Source: Methylocystis sp.
Lineage (GTDB): Bacteria > Pseudomonadota > Alphaproteobacteria > Rhizobiales > Beijerinckiaceae
Reading direction: 5' to 3'
Length of the DNA: 48,042 bases
Assembly: GCA_022843405.1 (NCBI GenBank)
Contig: JALHNQ010000024.1
Coordinates: 1-48,042, forward strand
Under the pieces are notes generated by a model that was given only the letters and a program-made list of their open reading frames with translations, ran no database searches and had not been told where the DNA came from. Of the stretch, positions 39,886-48,042 are shown piece after piece. Within the stretch, counting starts at the first letter, position 1, and each line of letters opens with the position of its first letter. A program made the position numbers and the translations under genes.

Positions 39886-42800
39886 TCATTGCGCTTTGCT
39901 TTTCTTCAAGCCCGCTTTGTCGAGCAGTTCCGCGACGATGTCCGCTGGCGGCGCGTTGACCGGCGGCGACAGGCCGACGATCGCCGCGCGGATCGTCGTC
40001 GCCGGCGCGTCGGCGGGCGTTCGCGCCTCGAGGAAATAGCGGCCAGGCGGAAGCTTCATCGTCTGCGCGACGCCGTCTCCGAGCGTCTTGCCTTGCGCAT
40101 CGAAGAGGCGCGCCGTTACGCGATCGGGTTCGGCGCGCACGCCCAATCCGACATCGCGCGCTTCCTTCGCCTCGAAGCTGAATATCGCGGTCGCGCCGGG
40201 CGAAACCGCCACCGCATCATTCACGCCCTCATGCGCCTCGATGACGGGCTGCGTCGAAATATCGAGCGCGCCCGAGAGCGTTCCCTCATAGGGTGCGTAA
40301 ATGTCGAGCGTCGCTTCGCCCGGCGTCATGTAGCGATAAAGATCGACGCCATTGGCGAAGGCGAATGTCTCCCGCCGGCCGTTCTGCGTGAAGGCGACGA
40401 TCGCCGGCGCGCCGCCGCTCGCCTTCAACAGCGCCGGCTTGTCGCTCTTGATCGAAAAGCGCATCGCCGCGCCCTCCAGCGCGACGCGCTGCGGTAGATT
40501 GAGCGCGCGCGCCGTGGCCGCAGGCCAGGGCGAAACGCCGGCGCGCTCGATCCAAAAGGCGACGAGGCCGGGGCCGTGATCGATGATCGCTTCGCCGGCG
40601 CCGTCGAGCGCGATATTGTCGCCGCGCGCGATCCGGCCGCTGTTCGATATGACCGTCGCCTGCGCGCCGCTGACGATCAGCCTGTCGTTCTTCTGCGCGT
40701 CGAGCGGCAGCGAGATCTGCCCCGCAGCCGGGAAGAATCGCGTGAAGGCGCGGCTCGCGTCGAGTCGTTTGTTCTCGCCTGTCTCGCGCGCGATGCGCGC
40801 CGGCAGCGGCGTCTGCGTCAGATTAACGAGAAGCACGCGCGATTTGACGCCGTGCAGTATGCGCGACGTGGCGGCGCCGTCGCTAAAGACGACGCGCGGC
40901 TGCGCAAGAGCGGCGAGTCCGCCTGCAAGATCGAGCGCGAGCGGCCCGGCGGCGTCATCCATGTCGACAGGCTGCGCGCTCATCGGCGGAATAATCCCCG
41001 AAAACAGCGCGCCGCCTTTCATGACCGCCCGCGTGTCGACGTCGATCGCATTCAGCGCGACGCGCATCGGCATGACGCTTTCCGCGTTCCAAAGTTCGAG
41101 CGGGGCGTCGCCCGCGAGCGTTAACGCCGCTCCCTTTGCCGCGCCGACGCCACGGCCGCCGTCGAGCGCCGGCTGCGCAAAGGCCGAGCGCGCCAGCCAT
41201 AGCCGCAATTTGCCGGCGGGCGGGGCGAAGGGAACGAGATGGGCGCGCTCGCCCTCGCCGATGTCGAGTAAAATTTCGGCGCCTTTCCAGTCGAAGGCGG
41301 CGACGCCGATGCGCGACGCGCAGTCGCCGCGGCTCATCAGCCACAAATCCCGCGCTTGCGGCGCAAGCGTTCCGGAGCGCGCCCCGCGCAACAAGGCTCC
41401 AGGCGTCGAACCGGCGGCGATATTTTGCGGCGTCTCAAGCGTGACGAGCGAAGCGTCGGGCGTCGCGACTTTGCCGACGCAGACGCCGGGAAGGCCGTCG
41501 ACCGGCGCCAGGGTGATTTCGCCGAAATTTCGCGCGCGGCGCTCGATGGTCCTCGCGGCAAGCGCAATCGATGCTTCGCCGCCGTCGATCGCCCAGACGA
41601 CGGCGCGAAGGTTGGCGTCGCCTGATGCGGGCCAGGCGGCGACCGGCGCGGGGCCGCGCTCGACGCCAATCGCGCGCCATTTGCCATCAGCGTCACGCCG
41701 TTCGATCGATATGGCGGTCTCGCCTTCCGAGCGCGCCGCGACGAGCGCCAGACTTTCCGCGGGCGCAGGCGCGAGGGAAAGAACATGCGCGCCGGCGCCG
41801 TTCAACGTCTTCTCGCCCGAGAGCGTCAGCGCGCCGTCATTCCTCTCCTCAAGCAGCGACAGGCGGAGCTCGACGCCGCTAAGCGGCGCGTCGTCATTCG
41901 TCGCCGCTTCTTCTTCATTGGCGTTTCCTTCGTCGTTCGAAGCGTCTGGAGTTTCCTCGCTCGTCGTCTCTTCGGTCTCCTCCGCCTGCGCCGGCGCGCT
42001 CGCTTCGGCGCCGAGTCGTTCAAGCTCAAGGCGGTAAGTTCCGGCGGGCAGGCGCCGCGACAGCGCGAAGTTCCAATCGTCGGCGCGCGGCTGCAGACGT
42101 TCGATCACGTCGCCCTTGTCGTCTTTCAATGCGCCGATGGTTTCGATGTCGCCGAAACTCGAAAGATCGACGATGCTGTCCTTCGCCAGCGAGAAATCAA
42201 GGCGTGTCGGCGGTTCGACGATGCGCATCGCGTCGGGCTGCAACTGCTGCGAATTAAGCGAAATCTCATAGTCGAGACGATCGTCATGGGCGAGGCTGCG
42301 CGCCTCGACGAGGTATTCGCCCGCCGTCAGCTTCGACTTGAGCGGCCTTTCTGACGCGACTTTGCCGACGCTTTCCTTTTCGCCTTTGAAAATCTCCCCC
42401 ACCATGCCGTCGCCGATCGAAAGTTCGACGTCGGAATCGCCTTGGAGCGTGAAGCGCCAGATATCCGGCGCGCGCGTCGCGTCGCGCGCCTGCGGTTCGC
42501 GCCATTGCAGCCGCTGCGCTTTACCGAAGGGCAGGGGATGCGGACCATGGCCTTCGAGCGGCTTCGCGGCGACGACAGGCGTCAGCCGCGCCGCCATGCG
42601 TGCTTCGACATCCTTCGGCATGACGATCAGCCGATAGGCGCCCTTCTCGAACCGCCGCGTAAGGCGCTGCATTTCGCCGGGCGCCGCGAGCGGCCAGCCG
42701 TCAGCATCCTCCAATCGCGCGCGCCATTTCTGCTTCAGGCCGAGAATCTCAATGCGATATTCGCCGTCGTTTGTGATCTCGATCGGCACGATCGCGCCCC

Positions 42801-45141
42801 TGCCAGAATCGAGCGTCGCGCGCGCGATGCCGGCATCGATGAGCTTCGCCGTCGGCGCGAGGATCGCAGGCGAGACGGCGAGTCCGAGATGTCCGGCAGA
42901 GTCCTTCGCTGTCACCGCCGCGCGATAGGCGCCGGCGCGCAGAAAGGTCGTCACCAGCGCATTAGCGCCGGGTCCGTTCGCTTCCCCTTCGCCAAGTCGC
43001 GGCGAGACATTCGCGCCGATTCGCAGCGCCGTCTTCATGCGTCCGAGCGTTTCGACACGGTAGAGCCCGCCTTGCGGCACATCGAAGCGCAGTCTCTTCG
43101 TTTCATCGCGGGCGAGATCGAAGAAGGCCGGATGCGCGACAGCGGCGGAAAGCGCGGCGGTCGCCATTCTGCCCGGCTCTTCGGGCTTCGCCGGCGTCGG
43201 CTCGGGAATGAAGATAAGTCCGAGCGCGCGCGATTTTTCCGTTGTGCCGATCCTTATCGTCGCGAGACGCTGCGCGTTCTCTTCTCTCTGATCGGCGAGC
43301 GTCAGCGCGACATCCGCGCCATGCGCATCGCGCGCCATCGCTCTGCCGGTTTTGGGAAGCCGCACCGGCAGCGCAATGTCCTTGCCGGCCTCCTGCCAGA
43401 TCGCCAAGGGCGCCTTGTCGAGTTCAACGGGCAGCGCGACGACGCGCGGTCCGGTCAAGAGCTGCGGCGCGACATTCGTCAAAATGAGATAGGAGCCGTC
43501 CCGTTCGAGCATCTGCGTCCCGAAGGACATTGTTGCGTGCGCGGGCGCCGGCGCGGGCGCTGATACAGAGAGTCCGGGCGGACCGAGCGTCACATCGATG
43601 ACGCCGCCGGAATCGCCCTTCGGCGTGAGCTTGAGAAAATAATAGCCCGCCTGGAGGTCGTAACGCGCCGGGTCTTTGCCGTCGGCGCGCGCCGCAAGCG
43701 CGCCAAGCGCCGGTTCGATCGAGGCGTCGACCTTGATCCCTTTCGCGTCGATCGCCACGGGCCCGTCGCGCGTGGCTTCGAAGAGGATCGACGTCGGCCC
43801 GAACAGATTGAATTTGCCGCGCCACGTTTTTCCGGCGCCGATGCGCGGCGCGTCCGAGGCGATGACCCGCGTCTTGCCGTCCTTTTCGATCCGCGCGAAG
43901 AGCGCTGTCGCCGGCGCTTCGTCGCCGCCGTCGCCGGCGAGGTCGACGCTGACGAGATGCGGTCCCGACGCTTCGAATGTCTCCCGATCCGACTGACGCA
44001 GGCCGCGCACACTGAACGCCTGACCCTCATAGCCGGAGACTTCAAGACGCGCGTTGGTCTTGCCGTCTGCGGCGATCCGGACATTTGCCGACGGCGCGCG
44101 GCTGTTCTTCGAGATCGTCGCAATCTCTCTTGTGTCATTGCGCTGTGCTGCGAGCCGCGCTGGCGTTATCTGCGCGAGATCGAGACGGAAGGCGTCATAA
44201 CTTGCCGGCGCGTCGAAACGCGCGGCGCCGAAGGGACCAATTACGCCCTCGGCGACGCCAGCTGCGAGCAACGCCGGCTCCTCAAGCCGCAACATGAAGG
44301 GCTGCGCCGCATCGGACTGCGCCCAGACGAGCTTCTCGCCGCCATAGGCGGTGACGACATAACGCCCGGGCTCCAGCGCGCCTTCGAGACGCAGCCGGTT
44401 CATGGCGCGGCCTGGCTTGGTTTCGACCGTCTCTTGCGCGAAGGCGAGATCGACGAGTTCGCCGTCACTGCGCCAGACGCGCAGATCGCTGAGCGCGCGG
44501 CCGATCGCTTCGAGATTCACGCGACCTTCTCCGCCGACGTCGAAGGAAAATGAGCGTTGCTGCAGATCGCCGAGTTCGCCGCTTTGAATGCGTCCCGGGG
44601 CAAGCGTCGGCTTCGACGCGTCGGCTTCGACGAAAGGCTGCGCGGAAAGCGCGATCTTGCCATTTGCGCCTTTGACGCCGAAAGCGCGCAGCTTATAGAC
44701 GCCTTTGTCGAGCAGCGCGTCGATTCGTCCATCGCGCAGGCCGGGCGCGCCGCTCGAATCGAGCGGGCCGGCGATCATATCGACAAGTTCGATGCGCGCG
44801 CCCGAGGGACTCTTGGCGCGGATCGAATAGCGGCCGGGCGCGGGAACGGTAAGAAGACTCGCGCCGTCGCGATCCGCCGGCAGTTCGCCCGGCGCAAAGC
44901 TGATCGAGGCCTGTTTCGCTTTCGTCTCGGCGACGGCGCTTTGCGCCGCGCGCCACAAGGGCGGCGCAAAATAGGCCGCGCAGGCGGCGAGAAGAGAGAA
45001 AGCGATCCGCCGCATCAGCGCGCCGCGCGCCAGTCGGGAGCCCGCTGAAAAGCGAGCGTCGCGGCCAGCTTCAAGCATAGGCCGCGCGCCTCGATCGAGT
45101 GGAAAGCCGAGCGCCTCCCGCTGCGCCGACGATTTCTTCAT
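39886..45141 (-). CDS. Giant membrane-anchored beta-sandwich repeat protein
   Basis: A 1751-residue protein with no recognised family. Residues 1-43 are basic and cytoplasmic, a single membrane segment follows (about 44-62), and the rest should be periplasmic. At least eleven segments share a G-x-Y-x-hydrophobic motif ending a strand, as in pre-peptidase C-terminal-type beta-sandwiches: at about residues 103, 147, 259, 499, 692, 737, 793, 834, 941, 1034 and 1700 (for example PGRYSIRAK, AGEYLVEAR, PPGRYFLEAR). An acidic linker (about 1053-1085) divides it in two. Only a few cysteines and no catalytic motif are seen. It ends in ATGA overlapping a possible alpha-2-macroglobulin start, so it heads that operon. 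A scaffold, adhesin or bait-like role is possible. Confidence 0.85.
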   Translation of the reverse strand: MKKSSAQREALGFPLDRGARPMLEAGRDARFSAGSRLARGALMRRIAFSLLAACAAYFAPPLWRAAQSAVAETKAKQASISFAPGELPADRDGASLLTVPAPGRYSIRAKSPSGARIELVDMIAGPLDSSGAPGLRDGRIDALLDKGVYKLRAFGVKGANGKIALSAQPFVEADASKPTLAPGRIQSGELGDLQQRSFSFDVGGEGRVNLEAIGRALSDLRVWRSDGELVDLAFAQETVETKPGRAMNRLRLEGALEPGRYVVTAYGGEKLVWAQSDAAQPFMLRLEEPALLAAGVAEGVIGPFGAARFDAPASYDAFRLDLAQITPARLAAQRNDTREIATISKNSRAPSANVRIAADGKTNARLEVSGYEGQAFSVRGLRQSDRETFEASGPHLVSVDLAGDGGDEAPATALFARIEKDGKTRVIASDAPRIGAGKTWRGKFNLFGPTSILFEATRDGPVAIDAKGIKVDASIEPALGALAARADGKDPARYDLQAGYYFLKLTPKGDSGGVIDVTLGPPGLSVSAPAPAPAHATMSFGTQMLERDGSYLILTNVAPQLLTGPRVVALPVELDKAPLAIWQEAGKDIALPVRLPKTGRAMARDAHGADVALTLADQREENAQRLATIRIGTTEKSRALGLIFIPEPTPAKPEEPGRMATAALSAAVAHPAFFDLARDETKRLRFDVPQGGLYRVETLGRMKTALRIGANVSPRLGEGEANGPGANALVTTFLRAGAYRAAVTAKDSAGHLGLAVSPAILAPTAKLIDAGIARATLDSGRGAIVPIEITNDGEYRIEILGLKQKWRARLEDADGWPLAAPGEMQRLTRRFEKGAYRLIVMPKDVEARMAARLTPVVAAKPLEGHGPHPLPFGKAQRLQWREPQARDATRAPDIWRFTLQGDSDVELSIGDGMVGEIFKGEKESVGKVASERPLKSKLTAGEYLVEARSLAHDDRLDYEISLNSQQLQPDAMRIVEPPTRLDFSLAKDSIVDLSSFGDIETIGALKDDKGDVIERLQPRADDWNFALSRRLPAGTYRLELERLGAEASAPAQAEETEETTSEETPDASNDEGNANEEEAATNDDAPLSGVELRLSLLEERNDGALTLSGEKTLNGAGAHVLSLAPAPAESLALVAARSEGETAISIERRDADGKWRAIGVERGPAPVAAWPASGDANLRAVVWAIDGGEASIALAARTIERRARNFGEITLAPVDGLPGVCVGKVATPDASLVTLETPQNIAAGSTPGALLRGARSGTLAPQARDLWLMSRGDCASRIGVAAFDWKGAEILLDIGEGERAHLVPFAPPAGKLRLWLARSAFAQPALDGGRGVGAAKGAALTLAGDAPLELWNAESVMPMRVALNAIDVDTRAVMKGGALFSGIIPPMSAQPVDMDDAAGPLALDLAGGLAALAQPRVVFSDGAATSRILHGVKSRVLLVNLTQTPLPARIARETGENKRLDASRAFTRFFPAAGQISLPLDAQKNDRLIVSGAQATVISNSGRIARGDNIALDGAGEAIIDHGPGLVAFWIERAGVSPWPAATARALNLPQRVALEGAAMRFSIKSDKPALLKASGGAPAIVAFTQNGRRETFAFANGVDLYRYMTPGEATLDIYAPYEGTLSGALDISTQPVIEAHEGVNDAVAVSPGATAIFSFEAKEARDVGLGVRAEPDRVTARLFDAQGKTLGDGVAQTMKLPPGRYFLEARTPADAPATTIRAAIVGLSPPVNAPPADIVAELLDKAGLKKSKAQ

Positions 45142-45256
45142 GCCGCAGTCTCACATGTTTATTTGGCCGGTCCCATTTGGAGCCGGCGGGATTATCTCTT
45201 AGGCTAGCTTCCGCGCCCGGGGATTTGCGGGAGCGCACAGCAACCGGAAAATCGGC

Positions 45257-45649
45257 ATGCGTCGGTCATTATTCGCCTTGGTGCTTTTTTCTGCGGTCTT
45301 ATGTGGCGAGCAGGCGGCGGCAATCAAGTTGACGCTCGCCTATCCGGCGGTGCTGCGCGCCGGTCCGGAAGAACATTATGCGGCGATCGGAACGGCGCCA
45401 GCGGGGACCGAAGTCAAAATATTGCGCGACGATCCAAGCTGGACGCGCGTTGCGATCGACAACAGACGCTATTTCGTCGCGACGCTTGAGCTTGTGTTTA
45501 TGTCGTCGCGGGTCACCGAGACGTCGGGCTGCGATTTCGGCTATCCCTATTCGGGCAGCAGCCAATATTTCGCCTGGCCGCTGACGGAGTTGCGCCACAG
45601 CCCGCCCTTGGGCTCGCTGTTTGGCTATCACAACCGGTATCCCTGCTAG
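45257..45649 (+). CDS. Exported SH3-like domain protein
   Basis: A 130-residue secreted protein. A signal peptide (about 1-22, ending EQAAA) is followed by a bacterial SH3-like domain (about 25-80) with the typical AVLRAGPEEHYAAIGTAPAG and EVKILRDDPSWTRVAIDNRR strands. Bacterial SH3 domains often bind peptidoglycan peptides. The C-terminal 45 residues are aromatic- and Pro-rich (YPYSGSSQYFAWPL) with two cysteines. It is divergent from the giant-protein gene (115 bp) and convergent with the di-haem peroxidase gene (10-bp gap). The specific target is unknown. Confidence 0.82.
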   Translation: MRRSLFALVLFSAVLCGEQAAAIKLTLAYPAVLRAGPEEHYAAIGTAPAGTEVKILRDDPSWTRVAIDNRRYFVATLELVFMSSRVTETSGCDFGYPYSGSSQYFAWPLTELRHSPPLGSLFGYHNRYPC

Positions 45650-45659
45650 GCCTCGCTCT

Positions 45660-46967
45660 TCAAGGCTTCGGCCGATCGGTCAATGTTTCTAGGAAAGCGA
45701 CGATCGCGTCGATCTCCTTATCCGACAGCCGCGGCTTTTCCCCGAGCTTGCGATCATAGGGGACTTCATCGACATTGACGTTGTCATGCGCGGCGGCGGG
45801 CAGGTCGTCGAATTTTTGCGGCTTGCCGCGCCGGTCCTTCGGATACCAATGGCCGGGATCGGTGTCCCGCGTCGCATAAAAGGCGACGACGTCGCGCAGT
45901 CTGTCGAAGACGCCATTGTGCAGATAGGGGCCGGTCACGGCGATGTTGCGCAGCGTCGGCACCTTGAAGGCGCCGCAGACGCTCTCGACCTTGAAATCCG
46001 CCGGCGCCGCTTCGGCGAGCCCCGGTCGCGCGCACAGGCCGAGATCGGGGGCGGCGTCCGGTTTCGCCGCGCTCGGGATTGCGCTGTTCTTGGGGCCGCC
46101 GAGCGCGTCATAGGTGAAATCAGTGAACAGCCAGTCCTGCGAATCGCGCGACTCTTCCTTGCCGGCGTGGCACGCGAGGCAATTGCCTTTCTTGGGATCC
46201 TTGAAGAGTTCGAAGCCCTTCTTCTCAATGGCGGTCAACTGCGCCGCGCCGCGCAGATAGTCGTCGAACTTCGAGGCGAAGGGATGGAAGCGCGTAGTTC
46301 CTTCGAAAGCGACGATTGCTTGCGCAAGCTTCTCGAAGGCGGCGTCCGGGTCGGCGAAAACCTTTTCGCCATAGACCTCGCGGACAAGGTCGGCGTAAGC
46401 GCCGTCGCGCACCGCTTCGACGACGTAGCGTTTTGACGGCGCGTTCATCTCGAGTGGATCGAAGATTGGGCCTTCAACTTGAGCGAGGAGATCGCGCGCG
46501 CGGCCGTCGAGAAACTGTCCGCCCGCCGGAATCTTTTCGATTTTGCCAGTCTCTTCGTCCTTGTCGTCGATGAAGCCGAAAGGCGGCGCGAAGGACGCGT
46601 ACATGATCGAGGGCGTGTTGCGCTTGCCCAATGAGGTCGGCAGCGAGCCGCGGGCCACGGCAGGCACGCTCGAACCGTTGTTGCCTTGAAAAGCCTTCGC
46701 GGCGTCATGGCAGGAGGCGCAGGAGACGCCCGCCGGGCTCGAAAGTTTCGCATCTTCGAAAACGCGCTTGCCGAGCAGTTCCAGCGGCGTGAGGCCGCGC
46801 TCGTCGGGCGCGACCGCGCCCGATGGCGCAGCCTCGGCGCAGAACGCCGCGCCGAGCAATGAGAAGACGGCGCAAAGCGCAGCTCGTTGCGCCTTGCTTA
46901 AGCAGGATCGGGTCACTTGAAGCAGTCCGCCGGAAGAGGAAAAACGCGTTCCTCGCGCTTTCGACAT
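45660..46967 (-). CDS. Di-haem cytochrome c peroxidase / MauG-family protein
   Basis: A 435-residue periplasmic di-haem protein. After a signal peptide (hydrophobic core ALCAVFSLLGAAF, cleavage near AEA), the first haem site is CASCH (Cys83, Cys86, His87) and the second CLACH (Cys263, Cys266, His267). Between them is the family signature FLDGRARDL then GPIFDPLEMN. Late motifs KVPTLRNIAVTGPYLHNG and the C-terminal VAFLETLTD are typical of bacterial CcpA/MauG proteins. Members either reduce hydrogen peroxide with electrons from a cytochrome or oxidise protein side chains; these cannot be told apart here. The ATG at 46967 has no clear ribosome site, and a GTG seventeen codons in (start of VTRSCLSK) gives a cleaner signal peptide. 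Confidence 0.92.
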   Translation of the reverse strand: MSKARGTRFSSSGGLLQVTRSCLSKAQRAALCAVFSLLGAAFCAEAAPSGAVAPDERGLTPLELLGKRVFEDAKLSSPAGVSCASCHDAAKAFQGNNGSSVPAVARGSLPTSLGKRNTPSIMYASFAPPFGFIDDKDEETGKIEKIPAGGQFLDGRARDLLAQVEGPIFDPLEMNAPSKRYVVEAVRDGAYADLVREVYGEKVFADPDAAFEKLAQAIVAFEGTTRFHPFASKFDDYLRGAAQLTAIEKKGFELFKDPKKGNCLACHAGKEESRDSQDWLFTDFTYDALGGPKNSAIPSAAKPDAAPDLGLCARPGLAEAAPADFKVESVCGAFKVPTLRNIAVTGPYLHNGVFDRLRDVVAFYATRDTDPGHWYPKDRRGKPQKFDDLPAAAHDNVNVDEVPYDRKLGEKPRLSDKEIDAIVAFLETLTDRPKP

Positions 46968-47036
46968 TTAGAAATCGCGAAGCGCCAAGGTCAATTTCGC
47001 TAATCTGGATTGCTTCCAGCATGGGCGCGGATTTAT

Positions 47037-47051
47037 GTCACATGATGTAAC
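47037..47051. promoter_or_regulatory. Palindromic operator-like site
   Basis: GTCACATGATGTAAC is a 15-bp near-perfect palindrome (one mismatched pair) in the 263-bp gap between the divergent di-haem peroxidase gene and the final gene. The regulator is not known. The surrounding A/T-rich stretch (about 47086-47110) is a possible promoter zone, but no confident boxes were found. Confidence 0.4.
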
Positions 47052-47230
47052 CGACGCTCGCGGATCCCGCGGTCTAAGCTCAAATAAGATATTGATAAGA
47101 AATGTTTTAAACCTGGATTGGGCGACCGGCCCAGAACAGCCACATTTTTGCGTTTGCCTTGACGCGGATGGTGTGACCGCGCGCGACTCGTCGAGGAGTT
47201 CCTGGCGCGCGGCAATGAAAGGGTTCTGGC

Positions 47231-48042
47231 ATGATGGATATCGGCGACGACAAGGAGCTGATGGCTGAATTTGCCGAGTTTAAAGAGTTACTGCGTCGTG
47301 ACCTGGGCCATGCGCCTCCCTTGGAGCCGTCGGCCCGATTTGCCGACCGCGAGGTCGGCGAGCGCTCACCCGCCGGTGCGGCGATCGATGCGGGCCCGTC
47401 TCCTGAGGCGCCGCGCGCCGAGGATTCCTGGAGCGCGCTCCATGCGACGGAAGAGGAGTTCGACAACGAGCTCGAGGATGAGCGCGAAGGCGGACGCCGC
47501 GGACTGTTCTTCGCCGCGGCGGCGATCGTCATCATCGGTCTCGCAGCGTTGACCTGGGTCTTGGGCCCCTGGAGCGCGGTTGACCCGAACGACGATCCGG
47601 CGCTGGCGACGGCGCCGCCTCTGGTCGCTCCGGACGCCGCCGCGCCGGCGATCGACAGCGCCGCGACGCAGCCGCAGGACTCCGCGCCGGCGCTCCAACA
47701 AAGCGCCAAAGCGCCGGTCGAGCCGCTTGAAGACGCGCCGAAGACCGCCGCGGCGGCCGCCGAGCCGACTCTGACGGAAAGCCAGTCCGAGACTGCGGCC
47801 AGCGCTGCTCCGGCGAAGTCGGCCGAACGTCCCCCCGCGGTTGCGCCGATGGGCGGGTCAATTCCTGTTCCGACCGGCGCCGCCCTGGCGCCCAAGCTTG
47901 CGCCTCTGCCGACGGCGGCGGGGCCAACAGCCGCTCTCGCCGAGCCGCCACCGGCCATAGCCGCCGCCCCCGCCGAACCGGCGCCGCCCGTAGCGGTCGC
48001 TCCGCCGAAATCCGTTGCGCCGGCGAAGGCCGTAGCGCCGGA
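47231..48042 (+). CDS. Membrane-anchored Ala/Pro-rich protein (3' end outside window)
   Basis: The frame is open from the ATG at 47231 to the window edge without a stop, giving at least 270 residues. AAAGGG lies about seven bases upstream, and a second ATG follows at once. The acidic N-terminal 90 residues (MAEFAEFKELLRRDLG, ATEEEFDNELEDEREGGRR) are cytoplasmic. A single membrane helix spans about 91-111 (GLFFAAAAIVIIGLAALTWV), and the rest is a long Ala/Pro/Glu-rich, probably disordered periplasmic stretch. Proteins built this way often carry a C-terminal cell-wall or SPOR-type domain, which would lie outside this window. Function unknown. Confidence 0.8.
   Translation, partial: MMDIGDDKELMAEFAEFKELLRRDLGHAPPLEPSARFADREVGERSPAGAAIDAGPSPEAPRAEDSWSALHATEEEFDNELEDEREGGRRGLFFAAAAIVIIGLAALTWVLGPWSAVDPNDDPALATAPPLVAPDAAAPAIDSAATQPQDSAPALQQSAKAPVEPLEDAPKTAAAAAEPTLTESQSETAASAAPAKSAERPPAVAPMGGSIPVPTGAALAPKLAPLPTAAGPTAALAEPPPAIAAAPAEPAPPVAVAPPKSVAPAKAVAP

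Noticed and set aside
40583-42037. 484-codon plus-strand frame opposite the giant repeat protein
   Set aside because: Ser/Ala/Arg-rich shadow; the minus-strand frame is continuous for 1751 codons with a signal anchor and repeated motifs.

Overview
The window is 48 kb of GC-rich chromosomal DNA from an alphaproteobacterium, most likely of the order Hyphomicrobiales (Rhizobiales). A methylotroph-type family such as Methylocystaceae or Beijerinckiaceae is my best guess, but no one-carbon marker gene is present, so the family is inference. The order call rests on infB-rbfA-truB, on a DnaG primase whose N-terminal zinc ligands are all replaced, on the dnaG-rpoD pair, and on palindromic intergenic repeats of a kind common in this group.

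Left edge (1-5018): translation and RNA-processing genes infB (5' end missing), rbfA and truB, then a convergent VapBC-type toxin-antitoxin pair with a compact promoter/operator, then murI (glutamate racemase). A palindromic repeat separates infB from rbfA.

Accessory block (5057-16452): a TPR protein diverges from a run of co-directional genes: a DUF4331-like tail-anchored periplasmic protein, an 870-residue di-haem cytochrome c, a GMC-type FAD oxidoreductase with an unusual active site, two overlapping HupE/UreJ-type membrane proteins (the first has lost the usual metal motif, the second keeps HX5DH), and a large patatin-like lipase. I know no named system with this composition. It is the best candidate here for an undescribed redox module coupled to metal handling.

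Core and nickel block (16498-24466): a small DUF1902-like gene, rpoD and dnaG (separated by 318 bp with a strong hairpin and a second inverted repeat), a TonB-dependent outer-membrane receptor, NikR with intact nickel ligands, and tRNA-Arg(CCT). NikR directly upstream of the receptor suggests nickel-controlled uptake. Together with the HupE/UreJ genes this gives the window a nickel/metal theme.

Sugar, lipid and wall block (24528-31559): divergent galE and galU (UDP-glucose/UDP-galactose supply), a stand-alone FabF-type ketoacyl synthase, an SRPBCC protein, a small four-helix membrane protein, an AraC-type regulator, and a small basic protein overlapping murA (first step of peptidoglycan synthesis).

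Envelope block (31665-45141, minus strand): a 1751-residue membrane-anchored protein with repeated beta-sandwich-like G-x-Y motifs, an alpha-2-macroglobulin with intact CTEQ thioester, and penicillin-binding protein 1C, in that transcription order. The alpha-2-macroglobulin/PBP1C pair is known from other bacteria. The giant first gene looks like an extra, uncharacterised partner. An inverted pair of repeats lies at the alpha-2-macroglobulin/pbpC junction, and one copy encodes part of the PBP1C N-terminus.

Right edge (45257-48042): an exported SH3-like protein, a di-haem peroxidase/MauG-family cytochrome, and the start of a membrane-anchored Ala/Pro-rich protein that runs off the window. No insertion sequence, integrase, prophage or CRISPR array was seen.
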